DNA of 64,000 bases, taken from assembly GCF_004361855.1 (NCBI RefSeq), contig NZ_SNWQ01000002.1:496001-560000 (forward strand). Reading direction: 5' to 3'. The notes below the pieces were generated by a model. It had not been told where the DNA came from. It searched no databases and saw nothing but the letters and a program-made list of their open reading frames with translations. Positions 37,389-48,315 of the stretch are shown here, in pieces (within the stretch, counting starts at the first letter, position 1; the number at the start of each line of letters is the position of its first letter). The DNA comes from Kribbella caucasensis (GTDB lineage: Bacteria; Actinomycetota; Actinomycetes; Propionibacteriales; Kribbellaceae). A program made the translations under genes and the position numbers.

Positions 37389-39086
37389 ATGGCTACGAAC
37401 ACCACTGATGCTGGGCCGGATCTCAAGCCGCGGAGCCGGACCGTGACGGACGGGCTCGAGGCGACGGCGTCCCGGGGGATGCTCCGGGCCGTCGGGATGG
37501 GCGACGACGACTGGGCGAAGCCGCAGATCGGTGTGGCGTCGAGCTGGAACGAGATCACCCCGTGCAACCTGTCCCTCGACCGGCTGGCGAAGGCGGTAAA
37601 GGACGGCGTCCACGCGGCCGGTGGGTATCCGCTGGAGTTCGGCACGATCAGCGTGTCCGACGGCATCTCGATGGGACACGTCGGCATGCACTACTCGCTG
37701 GTGAGCCGCGAGATCATCGCCGACTCGGTCGAGACCGTGATGGAGGCCGAGCGGCTTGACGGATCGGTGCTGCTGGCCGGCTGCGACAAGTCCCTCCCGG
37801 GGATGCTGATGGCGGCCGCGCGGCTCGATCTGGCCTCGGTGTTCCTGTACGCCGGGTCGATCATGCCCGGCCGACTCGGCGACAAGGACGTCACGATCAT
37901 CGACGCGTTCGAGGCGGTCGGCGCCTGCGCTCGTGGACTGATCAGCCGGGAGGAGGTGGACGCGGTCGAGCGCGCGATCTGCCCGGGTGAAGGCGCGTGT
38001 GGCGGCATGTACACCGCGAACACGATGGCCGCGTCCGCCGAGGCACTCGGGATGTCGCTGCCTGGTTCGGCGGCGCCGCCTGCGGTGGATCGCCGGCGGG
38101 ACGGGTACGCGCGGCGTTCGGGTGAGGCCGTCGTCGGGTTGCTGGCGAAGGGGATCACGGCTCGGCAGATCCTCACCCGGGAGGCGTTCGAGAACGCGAT
38201 CGCGGTGGTGATGGCGCTCGGCGGTTCGACGAACGCCGTACTGCATCTGCTGGCGATCGCACGCGAGGCGGACGTCGAGCTGACCCTGGACGACTTCAAC
38301 CGGATCGGCGACAAGGTCCCTCATCTCGGTGACCTCAAGCCCTTCGGCCGGTACGTGATGACCGATGTCGACCGGATCGGCGGGATACCCGTGGTCATGC
38401 GGGCGCTGCTGGACGCCGGTCTGCTGCACGGTGACTGCCTGACCGTGACCGGCAGCACGATGGCCGAGAACCTGGCCGACATCGCGCCGCCGGACATCGA
38501 CGGGGTGATCATCCGGTCCCTGGACAAGCCGATCCACCACACCGGTGGGATCACGATCCTGCGCGGCACGCTCGCTCCCGAGGGTGCGGTGGTGAAGAGT
38601 GCGGGGTTCGACTCGGAGGTGTTCGAGGGGACCGCGCGCGTGTTCGACGGCGAACGCGCTGCGATGGACGCGGTCGAGGACGGCACACTGAAAGCCGGTG
38701 ACGTGGTGGTGATCCGGTACGAGGGGCCGAAGGGCGGCCCGGGGATGCGCGAGATGCTGGCCGTCACGGGTGCCATCAAGGGCGCGGGCCTCGGCAAGGA
38801 CGTCCTGCTCCTCACCGACGGCCGTTTCTCCGGCGGTACGACGGGGTTGTGCGTCGGCCACGTCGCGCCGGAAGCCGTCGACGGCGGCCCGATCGCGTTC
38901 GTCCAGGACGGCGACCGCATCACCCTCGACGTCAAGAACCGCACCCTCGAACTCCACGTCACCGCCGAAGAACTCGAACGCCGCCGAGAGGGCTGGACCC
39001 CGAAAACCCCAGCCATCACCAAGGGCGTCCTCGGCAAGTACGCCCGCCTGGTCCACTCCGCCTCCGAAGGCGCCGTCTGCATCTGA
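37389..39086 (+). CDS. ilvD: Dihydroxy-acid dehydratase
   Basis: The 565-residue product (start ATG 37389; ATG 37383 also in frame) shows the IlvD/Edd features: the iron-sulfur ligands in [22 protein letters not shown] and [16 protein letters not shown], the Mg-binding region [11 protein letters not shown], and C-terminal [18 protein letters not shown]. It dehydrates 2,3-dihydroxy-isovalerate and -methylvalerate, the third step of Val/Ile synthesis. The upstream gap also carries the divergent ZTP riboswitch. The attenuated ilvBNC operon follows 350 bp downstream. Confidence 0.96.
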   Translation: MATNTTDAGPDLKPRSRTVTDGLEATASRGMLRAVGMGDDDWAKPQIGVASSWNEITPCNLSLDRLAKAVKDGVHAAGGYPLEFGTISVSDGISMGHVGMHYSLVSREIIADSVETVMEAERLDGSVLLAGCDKSLPGMLMAAARLDLASVFLYAGSIMPGRLGDKDVTIIDAFEAVGACARGLISREEVDAVERAICPGEGACGGMYTANTMAASAEALGMSLPGSAAPPAVDRRRDGYARRSGEAVVGLLAKGITARQILTREAFENAIAVVMALGGSTNAVLHLLAIAREADVELTLDDFNRIGDKVPHLGDLKPFGRYVMTDVDRIGGIPVVMRALLDAGLLHGDCLTVTGSTMAENLADIAPPDIDGVIIRSLDKPIHHTGGITILRGTLAPEGAVVKSAGFDSEVFEGTARVFDGERAAMDAVEDGTLKAGDVVVIRYEGPKGGPGMREMLAVTGAIKGAGLGKDVLLLTDGRFSGGTTGLCVGHVAPEAVDGGPIAFVQDGDRITLDVKNRTLELHVTAEELERRREGWTPKTPAITKGVLGKYARLVHSASEGAVCI

Positions 39087-39232
39087 TGAACTCGGCCCAG
39101 AACTGTTGTCCCGTGCTCTACCGCTGACGGCCGCCTGCGAGGAGGGCGGTAAAGTAAGACGTGGGTCTCACGGAGTGGGACGGATGGACAGCAGGCTTGA
39201 CCGGATCGAGGGGAGTCGGCAAAGGTGACTGC

Positions 39233-39274
39233 ATGCGATCGATTCTCCTCGTACTTGTGCGGCGCGCCGACTGA
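39233..39274 (+). CDS. ilv leader peptide MRSILLVLVRRAD
   Basis: ATG 39233, with AAAGG six bases upstream, encodes 13 residues with six branched-chain codons in a row (Ile-Leu-Leu-Val-Leu-Val) and ends at 39274. A terminator with a T-run follows 22 bp later and ilvB starts 163 bp after the leader stop. This is a classical transcription attenuator: ribosome stalling when charged branched-chain tRNA is scarce would prevent terminator formation. AGTCGGC (39214) and GCCGACT (39266) could pair as part of the switch. Confidence 0.88.
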   Translation: MRSILLVLVRRAD

Positions 39275-39295
39275 CGCGACCACGAGTCGAGCGCG

Positions 39296-39327
39296 CCCCC
39301 TTCAGCCCACCCGGCGGAGGGGGTTTT
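39296..39327 (+). terminator. Attenuator terminator of the ilvBNC leader
   Basis: CCCCCT (39296-39301) pairs with AGGGGG (39318-39323), with further inner pairing, followed by TTTT. It lies between the leader peptide and ilvB. Confidence 0.8.
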
Positions 39328-39436
39328 CTGTTGTCAGGGCACGGTTCCACACCCGGAACCGCCCGACGACGGGCCACCGGACCGAGGAGGAATCGGTCGT
39401 GAAAGCTACCGTGACAGACAAACAGGGAAGGCACTC

Positions 39437-41185
39437 ATGAGTGAGCAGCTGACCGGGGCACAGGCTCTGATCCGCGCACTGGAACATGCCGGGGTGGACA
39501 CCGTCTTCGGCATCCCGGGCGGTGCGATCCTCCCGGCATACGACCCGATGCTCGACTCGACCCAGATCCGCCACATCCTGGTACGTCACGAGCAGGGCGC
39601 CGGGCACGCGGCCCAGGGCTACGCCTCGGCGACCGGCAAGGTCGGCGTCTGTATGGCGACCTCCGGCCCGGGCGCGACCAACCTGGTCACCCCGATCGCG
39701 GACGCGTACATGGACTCGGTGCCGCTGGTGGCGATCACCGGCCAGGTGGCCAGCGCCGCGATCGGCACGGATGCGTTCCAGGAGGCCGACATCCGGGGCA
39801 TCACGATGCCGATCACCAAGCACAACTTCCTGGTCAACGACCCGAACGAGATCGCCAGCACGATCGCCGAGGCGTTCCACATCGCCAGCACCGGCCGCCC
39901 CGGCCCGGTCCTGGTCGACGTGACCAAGGACGCGATGCAGGCCAAGGTCGACTTCCACTGGCCGACCGAACTGTCGCTGCCCGGCTACCGCCCGGTGACC
40001 CGCCCGCACCCCAAGCAGGTGCGCGAGGCGGCCCGGCTGATCGCCGCCGCGGAGAAGCCGGTCCTGTACGTCGGCGGTGGTGTGATCCGGGCCAAGGCGC
40101 ACGCCGAGCTCAAGGAGCTCGCCGAACTCCTCGGCCTCCCGGTGGTGACCACCCTGATGGCCCGCGGCGCCCTTCCGGACACGCATGAGCTGCATTTCGG
40201 CATGCCCGGGATGCACGGCTCCGTCTCGGCCGTCGGCGCGCTGCAGAGGTCCGACCTGCTGATCTGTCTGGGCGCCCGGTTCGACGACCGGGTGACCGGC
40301 AAGCTCGAGTCGTTCGCGCCCGAGGCGAAGGTGATCCACGCCGACATCGACCCGGCCGAGATCGGCAAGAACCGGGCTGCCGACGTGCCGATCGTGGGTG
40401 ACTGCAAGGAGGTCATCGGCGACCTGATCGGCGCCCTGAAGACCGAGATCGCGGCCACCGGCAGGACGCCCGACTACGGGACCTGGCGGCACCAGCTGGA
40501 GGCCGTCCGGGCGAAGTACCCGGTCGGGTACGACGAACCCGAGGACGGCAGCCTGTCCCCGCAGTACGTGATCGAGCGGATCGGCAAGATCGCCGGGCCG
40601 GACGCGATCTACACCAGCGGCGTCGGGCAGCACCAGATGTGGGCCGCGCACTTCCTGCCGTTCGAGAAGCCGATGCACTGGCTGAACTCCGGCGGCCTCG
40701 GCACGATGGGGTACGCGGTGCCGGCCGCGATGGGCGCGAAGGTCGCCGTACCGGACAAGACGGTCTGGGCGATCGACGGCGACGGCTGCTTCCAGATGAC
40801 CAACCAGGAGCTGGTCACCTGTGCGCTGGAGGGCATCCCGATCAAGGTCGCGGTGATCAACAACCAGTCGCTCGGCATGGTCCGGCAGTGGCAGACGCTG
40901 TTCTACGACAAGCGGTACTCCAACACCGACCTGCACTCGGCCCGGATCCCGGACTTCGCCAAGCTGGCCGAGGCGATGGGCGGCGTCGGGTTGCGCTGCT
41001 CCGACCGGGACTCGGTGGACGCGACGATCGAGAAGGCGATGGCGGTCACCGACGCGCCGGTGGTGGTCGACTTCGTCGTGCACCGGGACGCGATGGTCTG
41101 GCCGATGGTTGCCGCCGGCACCAGTAACGACGACATCCGGATCGCCCGCGACATGGCGCCGACCTGGGACACCGAGGAGCTCTAA
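39437..41185 (+). CDS. ilvB: Acetolactate synthase large (catalytic) subunit
   Basis: The 582-residue ThDP enzyme has [15 protein letters not shown] with the cofactor-activating Glu (near residue 52), the FAD domain segment ([15 protein letters not shown]) and the ThDP/Mg motif [14 protein letters not shown] (about 448-461). It condenses two pyruvates, or pyruvate and 2-ketobutyrate, the first common step of Val/Leu/Ile synthesis. The stop overlaps ilvN. Length and motifs are normal. Confidence 0.97.
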   Translation: MSEQLTGAQALIRALEHAGVDTVFGIPGGAILPAYDPMLDSTQIRHILVRHEQGAGHAAQGYASATGKVGVCMATSGPGATNLVTPIADAYMDSVPLVAITGQVASAAIGTDAFQEADIRGITMPITKHNFLVNDPNEIASTIAEAFHIASTGRPGPVLVDVTKDAMQAKVDFHWPTELSLPGYRPVTRPHPKQVREAARLIAAAEKPVLYVGGGVIRAKAHAELKELAELLGLPVVTTLMARGALPDTHELHFGMPGMHGSVSAVGALQRSDLLICLGARFDDRVTGKLESFAPEAKVIHADIDPAEIGKNRAADVPIVGDCKEVIGDLIGALKTEIAATGRTPDYGTWRHQLEAVRAKYPVGYDEPEDGSLSPQYVIERIGKIAGPDAIYTSGVGQHQMWAAHFLPFEKPMHWLNSGGLGTMGYAVPAAMGAKVAVPDKTVWAIDGDGCFQMTNQELVTCALEGIPIKVAVINNQSLGMVRQWQTLFYDKRYSNTDLHSARIPDFAKLAEAMGGVGLRCSDRDSVDATIEKAMAVTDAPVVVDFVVHRDAMVWPMVAAGTSNDDIRIARDMAPTWDTEEL

Positions 41186-41853
41186 TGTCGAAACACACGC
41201 TTTCGATCCTGGTGGAGAACAAGCACGGTGTGCTCGCCCGGGTGGCAGCACTGATCTCCCGGCGCGGATTCAACATCGATTCCCTCGCGGTCGGCCCGAC
41301 CGAGCACCCGGAAGTTTCCCGGATGACCATCGCGGTCAGCGTGGACGAGCAGCCTTTGGAGCAGATCACCAAGCAGCTGAACAAGCTGGTGAACGTGATC
41401 AAGATCGTCGAACTCGAACCCAGCCAGACGGTTCAGCGTGAACTGCTGCTGGTGAAGGTCAAGGCGGACACCCTGACCCGGGGCCAGGTGCTGGAAACCG
41501 TCCAGCTGTTCCGTGCGAAGGTGGTGGACGTGGCTCCGGACGCGATCACCATCGAGGCGACCGGCAACCCCGACAAGCTCGAGGCCATGCTGCGGGTGCT
41601 GGAACCGTTCGGTGTCCGGGAGCTGGTCCAGTCCGGCATGGTGGCGATCGGGCGGGGTGGCCGGTCCATCTCCGACCGCACCCTGCGCCCGGTCCCGGTA
41701 CCGCCGCCGCACGTGGCGACCGGGAGCCCAGCCCTGCAAGCCAAGCCCGTCGACCGGACGGCGGATCGACCCCACCACCCGGTGCCGGCGCCGCCGCCGG
41801 GTCACCGCGCGGCACCCACCAGCACTGCCCAGACCGCGTCTTCCCAGGCCTGA
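41185..41853 (+). CDS. ilvN: Acetolactate synthase small (regulatory) subunit with proline-rich tail
   Basis: ATG 41185 overlaps the ilvB stop. Residues 1-80 form the ACT domain (HTLSILVENKHGVLARVAAL, RRGFNIDSLAVGPTEH) that binds valine, and 85-168 the second domain ending GGRSISDRTLR, where IlvN proteins usually end within a few residues. Here about 54 extra residues follow, rich in Pro, Ala and His (PVPVPPPHVATG, RPHHPVPAPPPGHR). The tail could be recent read-through of formerly non-coding sequence. ilvC begins 30 bp later. Confidence 0.93.
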   Translation: MSKHTLSILVENKHGVLARVAALISRRGFNIDSLAVGPTEHPEVSRMTIAVSVDEQPLEQITKQLNKLVNVIKIVELEPSQTVQRELLLVKVKADTLTRGQVLETVQLFRAKVVDVAPDAITIEATGNPDKLEAMLRVLEPFGVRELVQSGMVAIGRGGRSISDRTLRPVPVPPPHVATGSPALQAKPVDRTADRPHHPVPAPPPGHRAAPTSTAQTASSQA

Positions 41854-42915
<1,062 letters not shown>

Positions 42916-42933
42916 CGGACAACGCGTAGTACC

Positions 42934-42973
42934 GGATCTGCCCGGGTTGCCAGGTGGCGACCCGGGCAGATCC
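42934..42973 (+). terminator. Terminator of the ilvBNC operon
   Basis: GGATCTGCCCGGGT and ACCCGGGCAGATCC are perfect 14 bp arms with a 12-base loop, followed by GTGTTTACT, starting 18 bp after the ilvC stop. Confidence 0.88.
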
Positions 42974-43031
42974 GTGTTTACTGAGAGAATTGGCAGCGGT
43001 GCAGGCTGTTCATGTGGAGGGGGAGTAGGTG

Positions 43032-44264
43032 ATGGGTGAGCAGGGCAGGCGGGAACTGCCTCGGCCGCCTCGTCGTATCCCGAGCTGGGCCGCCGCCGAC
43101 GATCCGCCGCGCCCGGGAACCACGATCCAGCCTCGCCAGGCCGCGACAGCTGCGACGTCTGGGGCGTCTGGGGCGCAACCGCCGATGCCGCCTCGGTTGC
43201 GGTTCCGGTTCCTGGTCCCGCTGATCGTGTTCGTCCTCGTGCTGGGCGCCGGCGCCGGCTGGCTGGTCCGCGAGCAGAGCCTCAGCCTCGCCACCGGCGA
43301 TGTGATGGACGCGAGCGGGCCGACCGTCGTCCGCGTCCTCGCGACCACCTGCGAGGGGACCGGCCAGGCTGCCGGCGTACTGCTCCCGGACGGCATCGTC
43401 CTCACCGCCGCGTCTGCGATCCGCGAGCCCGTCTCGGTAGGCGTCCTCACCGCCGACGGCCGGGTACGCCGGGCCAACGTGCTCGGCGCGGACGCGAACG
43501 GCATCGCGGTGCTCAAGCTGACCAGCCGCCTGGACAACCCGACCGCCGCCCTCGCCCCCAACCTTCCCGACGCGGACGCCGACCGCGCGATCATCGGCTA
43601 CACGTCGGACGGCGACCAGTTCGTCCAGCAAGCCGGTACGGCGAACCAGCCGCGCCGGCTCGCCGAGATCCTCGGCGCCGGGTCGCTCGGCGCACCGTTG
43701 TTCGACAAACGCGGCCGGCTGATCGGTCTCGTCACCGGCGATACCGTTGCCCAGAGCAAGGTAATCGGCCTGGACGACCTTGGCGGCCCGTACGCCGGGT
43801 CGGGTACCCGGTTCACGCCCGAACCGGTCGGGACCTGCCCCGCACGTGGTCCGCAGCAAACGGTGAAACCCGATCTGGCCGTCGCGAACACCCCAACGGC
43901 CGGCGAGGTCCAGCAGTCGCTGGGGGAGTACCTCGACACGTTGAACCGGCACGACTTCGCCGCGATGCAGAAGACGTACTCGGACCGGTTGGAACGGTTG
44001 AGCAACGCCGCGGTGGATGCCACCAAGCACGGTACGTCGTACGCGTTCGGCGCCGTCGTCACCGAGGTGTCCGCAGCGGGTGATGATGACGCGAACGCGC
44101 GAATGAAGTTCGTCGTACTGTTCTCGCAGGACAACCCCGGCGCCCGCGGCCAGACCTGCAGCCGGCTGGACATCCGCTACCACCTGGTCCGCGAGGAGGG
44201 CCGGCTGCGGATCGACAACGCGACCAGCATGGCGCCGCAGGACTCCAGTTGCGACACGGACTGA
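43032..44264 (+). CDS. Membrane-anchored trypsin-fold protein lacking catalytic residues
   Basis: The 410-residue product has a Pro-rich cytoplasmic N terminus, one membrane segment (about 60-78, FLVPLIVFVLVLGAGAGWL) and an external trypsin-like domain. AGVLLPDGIVLTAASAI aligns with the block around the catalytic His but reads TAAS (125-128) instead of TAAH. DANGIAVLKL replaces the DxAVL Asp region. GSLGAPLF (217-224) has Leu where the nucleophilic Ser of GDSGGP belongs. It should be proteolytically inactive. A C-terminal region (SLGEYLDTLNRHDFAAMQKT onward) resembles an NTF2-like domain. ATG 43032 chosen; GTG 43029 adjoins. It could act as a binding or scaffold protein at the envelope. Confidence 0.72.
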   Translation: MGEQGRRELPRPPRRIPSWAAADDPPRPGTTIQPRQAATAATSGASGAQPPMPPRLRFRFLVPLIVFVLVLGAGAGWLVREQSLSLATGDVMDASGPTVVRVLATTCEGTGQAAGVLLPDGIVLTAASAIREPVSVGVLTADGRVRRANVLGADANGIAVLKLTSRLDNPTAALAPNLPDADADRAIIGYTSDGDQFVQQAGTANQPRRLAEILGAGSLGAPLFDKRGRLIGLVTGDTVAQSKVIGLDDLGGPYAGSGTRFTPEPVGTCPARGPQQTVKPDLAVANTPTAGEVQQSLGEYLDTLNRHDFAAMQKTYSDRLERLSNAAVDATKHGTSYAFGAVVTEVSAAGDDDANARMKFVVLFSQDNPGARGQTCSRLDIRYHLVREEGRLRIDNATSMAPQDSSCDTD

Positions 44265-44401
44265 ACAGTTCTGATGCCCATACCGGCCTGTGACACGGGG
44301 TGATCGGCGCCAACTGGGGACTGGTAGCATCGACTCAGCGGGCACAGCGCGGTGCTCAGATCCTTAGAGCCCCCTACCGCTTCTGCAGGAGATGTCTGCT
44401 C

Positions 44402-46000
44402 ATGACTGACGCCACTCGACCCGTCGTCCTGATCGCCGAAGAGCTGTCCCCGGCCACCGTCGAGGCCCTCGGTCCGGACTTCGAGATCCGGCACGCCAAC
44501 GGCGCCGACCGCGCCGAACTGCTTCCGGCCATCGCCGATGTCGACGCCATCCTGATCCGCAGCGCCACCAAGGTCGACGCCGAGGCACTGGCCGCGGCGA
44601 AGCGGCTGAAGGTCGTCGCCCGGGCCGGCGTCGGCCTGGACAACGTCGACGTGAAGGCCGCCACCCAGGCCGGGGTGATGGTCGTGAACGCGCCGACCTC
44701 CAACATCGTCAGCGCCGCCGAGCTCGCCGTCGCACTGCTGCTGGCCGCCGCGCGCCGGGTCCCGGCCGCCGACCAGTCGCTCAAGGGCGGCGAGTGGAAG
44801 CGCAGCAAGTACACCGGCGTCGAGCTGTTCGAGAAGACCGTCGGCATCGTCGGCCTCGGCAAGATCGGCGTCCTGGTCGCCCAGCGGCTGGCCGCCTTCG
44901 GCATGAACGTGATCGCCTACGACCCGTACGTGCAGGCCGGCCGCGCCGCCCAGATGGGGGTCCGGCTCGCCTCCCTCGACGAGCTGCTCGCGGTGTCGGA
45001 CTTCATCTCCGTGCACCTGCCGAAGACGCCGGAGACGATCGGCCTGATCGGTGACGAGCAGCTGCACAAGGTCAAGCCCGAGGTCATCATCGTGAACGCG
45101 GCCCGCGGCGGCATCGTCGACGAGCAGGCCCTGTACTCCGCACTCAAGGAGGGCCGGGTCGCCGGCGCCGGGCTGGACGTGTTCGCCAGCGAGCCGTGCA
45201 CCGACTCCCCGCTGTTCGAGTTCGAGAACGTGGTCGCCACCCCGCACCTCGGTGCCTCCACCGACGAGGCGCAGGAGAAGGCCGGGATCGCGGTCGCCAA
45301 GTCCGTCCGGCTCGCGCTGTCCGGCGAACTGGTGCCGGACGCGGTGAACGTCCAGGGCGGCGTGATCGCCGAGGACGTCCGGCCGGGGATCGCGCTGACC
45401 GAGAAGCTCGGCCGGATCTTCACCGCACTGGCCGCCGGGGTCGCCCAGCAGCTCGACGTCGAGGTCCGCGGCGAGATCACGCAGTACGACGTGAAGGTGC
45501 TCGAACTGGCCGCGCTGAAGGGCGTGTTCGCCGACGTCGTCGAGGACAACGTGTCGTACGTGAACGCCCCGCTGCTGGCGGCCGAGCGCGGTCTCGAGGT
45601 CCGGCTCGTCACCGACGCCGACAGCCCGGAGCACCGCAACCTGATCACCCTGCGCGGCACCCTGGCCGATGGCGAGCAGGTGTCCGTGTCCGGCACGCTG
45701 GTCGGCGTACGGCAGTCCGAGCGGCTGGTCGAGATCGACGGGTTCGACCTGGAGATCGAGCTGTCGGAGCACCTGGCGTTCCTCACCTACGAGGACCGTC
45801 CGGGCATCGTCGGCCAGGTCGGCCGGATTCTCGGCGACGCGGACGTCAACATCGCCGGCATGCAGGTCAGCCGCGACCGCAAGGGCGGCAAGGCCCTGGT
45901 CGCCCTGGCCGTCGACTCCAGCATCGCGGCGGCCGTCCTCGACGACATCGCCACCGCCGTGGCCGCCGACACCGCCCGCACCGTCGACCTCGAAGCCTGA
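44402..46000 (+). CDS. serA: D-3-phosphoglycerate dehydrogenase
   Basis: ATG 44402 has AGGAGAT upstream. The 532-residue long-type SerA has the NAD motif GIVGLGKIGVLVAQRL, catalytic Arg (NAARGGIVDE), Glu and His (TPHLGAST, near 281), the intervening allosteric domain (about 330-450) and a C-terminal ACT domain (LTYEDRPGIVGQVGRIL) that binds serine. It commits 3-phosphoglycerate to serine synthesis. A TAGCAT -10-like box lies about 75 bp upstream. A palindromic repeat follows immediately after the stop. Confidence 0.96.
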   Translation: MTDATRPVVLIAEELSPATVEALGPDFEIRHANGADRAELLPAIADVDAILIRSATKVDAEALAAAKRLKVVARAGVGLDNVDVKAATQAGVMVVNAPTSNIVSAAELAVALLLAAARRVPAADQSLKGGEWKRSKYTGVELFEKTVGIVGLGKIGVLVAQRLAAFGMNVIAYDPYVQAGRAAQMGVRLASLDELLAVSDFISVHLPKTPETIGLIGDEQLHKVKPEVIIVNAARGGIVDEQALYSALKEGRVAGAGLDVFASEPCTDSPLFEFENVVATPHLGASTDEAQEKAGIAVAKSVRLALSGELVPDAVNVQGGVIAEDVRPGIALTEKLGRIFTALAAGVAQQLDVEVRGEITQYDVKVLELAALKGVFADVVEDNVSYVNAPLLAAERGLEVRLVTDADSPEHRNLITLRGTLADGEQVSVSGTLVGVRQSERLVEIDGFDLEIELSEHLAFLTYEDRPGIVGQVGRILGDADVNIAGMQVSRDRKGGKALVALAVDSSIAAAVLDDIATAVAADTARTVDLEA

Positions 46001-46003
46001 CCT

Positions 46004-46054
46004 CGTAGCGTCCGAGGAACCGAGCGCTCCAGCGCCCGCTTCTTCGGACGCAAC
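46004..46054. repeat. Dispersed post-stop palindrome, copy 2
   Basis: GTAGCGTCCGAGGAACCG and CTTCTTCGGACGCAAC are facing arms beginning three bases after the serA stop; the same family as 20452, 49490 and 53383. Confidence 0.78.
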
Positions 46055-46133
46055 AGTCAGAAGTGACCTGCCGGTCGGTCACACTGGAAGCGCAGGACCG
46101 GCCTGCCGCCCGCAGGCGCATGGCGGCCGGCCA

Positions 46134-46174
46134 GGGCCCGAGCCCCTCCCACCCGGGAGCGAGCGCTCGGGCCC
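46134..46174. terminator. Hairpin between convergent serA and methyltransferase genes
   Basis: GGGCCCGAG and CTCGGGCCC arms with additional inner GAGC/GCTC-like pairing, placed 23 bp beyond the stop of the leftward gene. Confidence 0.6.
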
Positions 46175-46197
46175 ACCTGCATTTCGGGGGCTTGGGG

Positions 46198-46764
46198 TCA
46201 GCGGCGGGTGGCCAGCAGTACGGCGGCGTCGGGGGCGACCATGACCTCTACTGTGGTGAAGCGTTTGTCCTGGAGCCATTCCTGGCGCAACGTGTCCACC
46301 CGGCCCTCGTACATCGGGGGCCATACGGCCGACGGGGTGAAGTCGTCCAGTACGACGAAACCGCCGGGCTCGACCACCTCGGCGACGATGTCGCGGGCCG
46401 AGATCTTCGCCTCGCGGGCGTCCACGAAGAGCAGGGCGAACGGGCCGCGTTCGATCAGCGCGGTCCAGTCGGCCTCGACGACCTCGATCCGCTCGTCGTC
46501 GGCGAACAGTTCGGCGACCGCCTTCGCCAGTTCCGGATCGCTCTCCGCGGTGACGATGTTGCTCCCCTCGGCCGCGCCGCTGCGCAACCAGGCCGAGCCG
46601 ACTCCGCAGCCGGTGCCGAGCTCGCCGAGGGTGCCGGCCCGGGACGCGGCCAGGGTGGCGAGCAGCCGGCCGGTCTCGTTCCGGGTCGAGCTGACGAATC
46701 CGCGGCGGCCGGACAGGCTGAGGGCCGCTGAAACCAGCGGCGGTAGTTCTGGAGGAGCGCTCAC
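46198..46764 (-). CDS. SAM-dependent O-methyltransferase-like protein
   Basis: The 188-residue class I methyltransferase has motif I LGELGTGCGVGSAWL, an acidic loop AESDPELAKAV, and ALLFVDAREAKI / GGFVVLDDF typical of caffeoyl-CoA-type O-methyltransferases (COG4122). It is shorter than catechol/caffeoyl enzymes and lacks the complete metal-binding set. The substrate is unknown. It converges on serA. Confidence 0.78.
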   Translation of the reverse strand: MSAPPELPPLVSAALSLSGRRGFVSSTRNETGRLLATLAASRAGTLGELGTGCGVGSAWLRSGAAEGSNIVTAESDPELAKAVAELFADDERIEVVEADWTALIERGPFALLFVDAREAKISARDIVAEVVEPGGFVVLDDFTPSAVWPPMYEGRVDTLRQEWLQDKRFTTVEVMVAPDAAVLLATRR

Positions 46765-47014
46765 CGGGTGAGAGTCGCACAGCTTCGGTCCAGTCCGGTC
46801 ACCGGCATCTCACATCTCGGGACATGCTGCCCGCATTGTGGCGAAATAGTCGGACGTCAGAGTAAGTTCGGGCCCATCATGCAGTTCGCGGTACGTCTCA
46901 TTCGCTGCCGCGCCGGGGTTCGCTGAGGCCGACCCACCCGGCGCGGAGTCCGAGGCGTTCCCCGCCCGCAGCTGTCGGCCTTCTCGATCAGCAGACTTCG
47001 ACGGGAGCAACAGC

Positions 47015-47179
47015 ATGTATGACATGTATCCGAACAACTGGCCGGCCATCGACGGACGTGAGCGCAAGGCCGCCCGCCGTCGCCGCCCGGTCCGCAGGAA
47101 CGCCGAGAGCGGACCGGAAGCAGCAGCCGTTCAGGAAGCCATCAACCGCCGCGACAACGGGGGAGAACCCAAGAAGTGA
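47015..47179 (+). CDS. 54-residue basic protein coupled to leuB
   Basis: ATG 47015 has GGGAG eight bases upstream. The frame [20 protein letters not shown] continues through a very basic [11 protein letters not shown] stretch to EPKK, and its TGA overlaps the GTG of leuB (GTGA). Strong coupling and a good ribosome-binding site support translation. The product is far too short for an enzyme; it may be a genuine small protein or a translational coupling leader. The 250 bp upstream contain TAAGTT (46863), a -10 candidate, and nothing else recognised. Confidence 0.55.
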   Translation: MYDMYPNNWPAIDGRERKAARRRRPVRRNAESGPEAAAVQEAINRRDNGGEPKK

Positions 47180-48225
47180 GCACGCAGCAGACCTTCACAC
47201 TGGCCGTCGTCGGGGGCGACGGGATCGGACCCGAGGTGACCGCCGAGGCGCTCAAGGTGCTCGACGCGGTGAGCGCGGTCCACGGTGTGACCTTCGACAA
47301 GACCGAGTACGACCTCGGCGCCAAGCGCTGGCACGCCACCGGTGAGACGCTGCCGGACGCCGAGCTGGAGGAGATCCGCAAGCATGACGCGATCCTGCTC
47401 GGCGCGGTCGGCGACCCGTCGGTGCCGTCCGGTGTGCTCGAGCGCGGCCTGCTGCTCAAGCTCCGGTTCGCGCTGGACCACTACGTGAACCTGCGCCCGT
47501 CGAAGATCTACCCGTCGGTCGGCTCGCCACTGGCGAACCCCGGCGAGGTCGACTTCGTCGTCGTCCGCGAGGGCACCGAGGGCCCGTACGTCGGTAACGG
47601 TGGCGCCCTCCGGGTCGGGACGCCGGCCGAGATCGCGACCGAGGTGTCCGTCAACACGGCGTACGGCGTGGAGCGGGTCGTGCGCGACGCGTTCGCCCGG
47701 GCGCAGGCGCGACCGCGGAAGAAGCTGACCCTCGTCCACAAGAACAACGTCCTCGTGTACGCCGGACACCTGTGGAAGCGGACCGTCGACGCGGTGGCGA
47801 CCGAGTTCCCCGAGATCACGGTGGACTACCTGCACGTGGACGCGGCGACCATCTTCCTGGTCACCGACCCGGCCCGGTTCGACGTGATCGTCACCGACAA
47901 CCTGTTCGGCGACATCATCACCGACCTGGCGGCCGCGATCAGCGGTGGTATCGGTCTGGCCGCGAGCGGCAACATCAACCCGGACCGGACCGCGCCGAGC
48001 ATGTTCGAGCCGGTGCACGGGTCGGCACCGGACATCGCCGGACAGCAGAAGGCGGACCCGACCGCGGCGATCCTGTCGGCGGCGCTGCTGTGCGACCACC
48101 TGGGCCTGACCGAGGCGGCCGCCGCGATCGAGGCGGCTGTGACGGCCGACATCGAGGAGCGCACCGGCTCCCCGCGGACCACCGCGGAGATCGGCGACGC
48201 GATCACCAAGCGCGCGGCAGGGTGA
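47176..48225 (+). CDS. leuB: 3-isopropylmalate dehydrogenase
   Basis: The 349-residue product starts at GTG 47176 ([21 protein letters not shown]), with the IMDH-family motifs [15 protein letters not shown] (substrate Arg), [14 protein letters not shown] (Lys), [13 protein letters not shown] and [19 protein letters not shown] (metal-binding Asp residues). It oxidises 3-isopropylmalate in leucine synthesis with NAD. leuA and leuCD are not in the window. Co-translated with the 54-codon gene upstream. Confidence 0.95.
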   Translation: MSTQQTFTLAVVGGDGIGPEVTAEALKVLDAVSAVHGVTFDKTEYDLGAKRWHATGETLPDAELEEIRKHDAILLGAVGDPSVPSGVLERGLLLKLRFALDHYVNLRPSKIYPSVGSPLANPGEVDFVVVREGTEGPYVGNGGALRVGTPAEIATEVSVNTAYGVERVVRDAFARAQARPRKKLTLVHKNNVLVYAGHLWKRTVDAVATEFPEITVDYLHVDAATIFLVTDPARFDVIVTDNLFGDIITDLAAAISGGIGLAASGNINPDRTAPSMFEPVHGSAPDIAGQQKADPTAAILSAALLCDHLGLTEAAAAIEAAVTADIEERTGSPRTTAEIGDAITKRAAG

Positions 48226-48315
48226 TGACGTGGCCCCGCTCGACCCCCGCCCGGGCGCCGCGGAGTGTCCGTCACACGCTCGCCTGACGACTTCGGCAAG
48301 AGGTACGGTGCGGCT

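Larger units (their letters stand above)
39087..39436 (+). promoter_or_regulatory. ilvD-ilvB gap, attenuator region
   Basis: This 350 bp gap holds the leader peptide (39233-39274) and the attenuator terminator (39296-39327). The first 140 bases contain no gene and presumably the ilvB promoter. ACCGAGGAGGAAT (39389 region) is a ribosome-binding-like site far from ilvB; AGGGAAGG just before the ATG at 39437 is the likely true site. Confidence 0.7.

Noticed and set aside
46879..46926. Short frame MQFAVRLIRCRAGVR as a leuB leader peptide
   Set aside because: It has few Leu codons and no terminator follows; it lacks the features of the ilvB and cimA leaders.
46810..47067. 85-codon minus-strand frame opposite the 54-codon gene
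   Set aside because: No ribosome-binding site and unremarkable composition; the plus-strand small gene with GTGA coupling is better supported.
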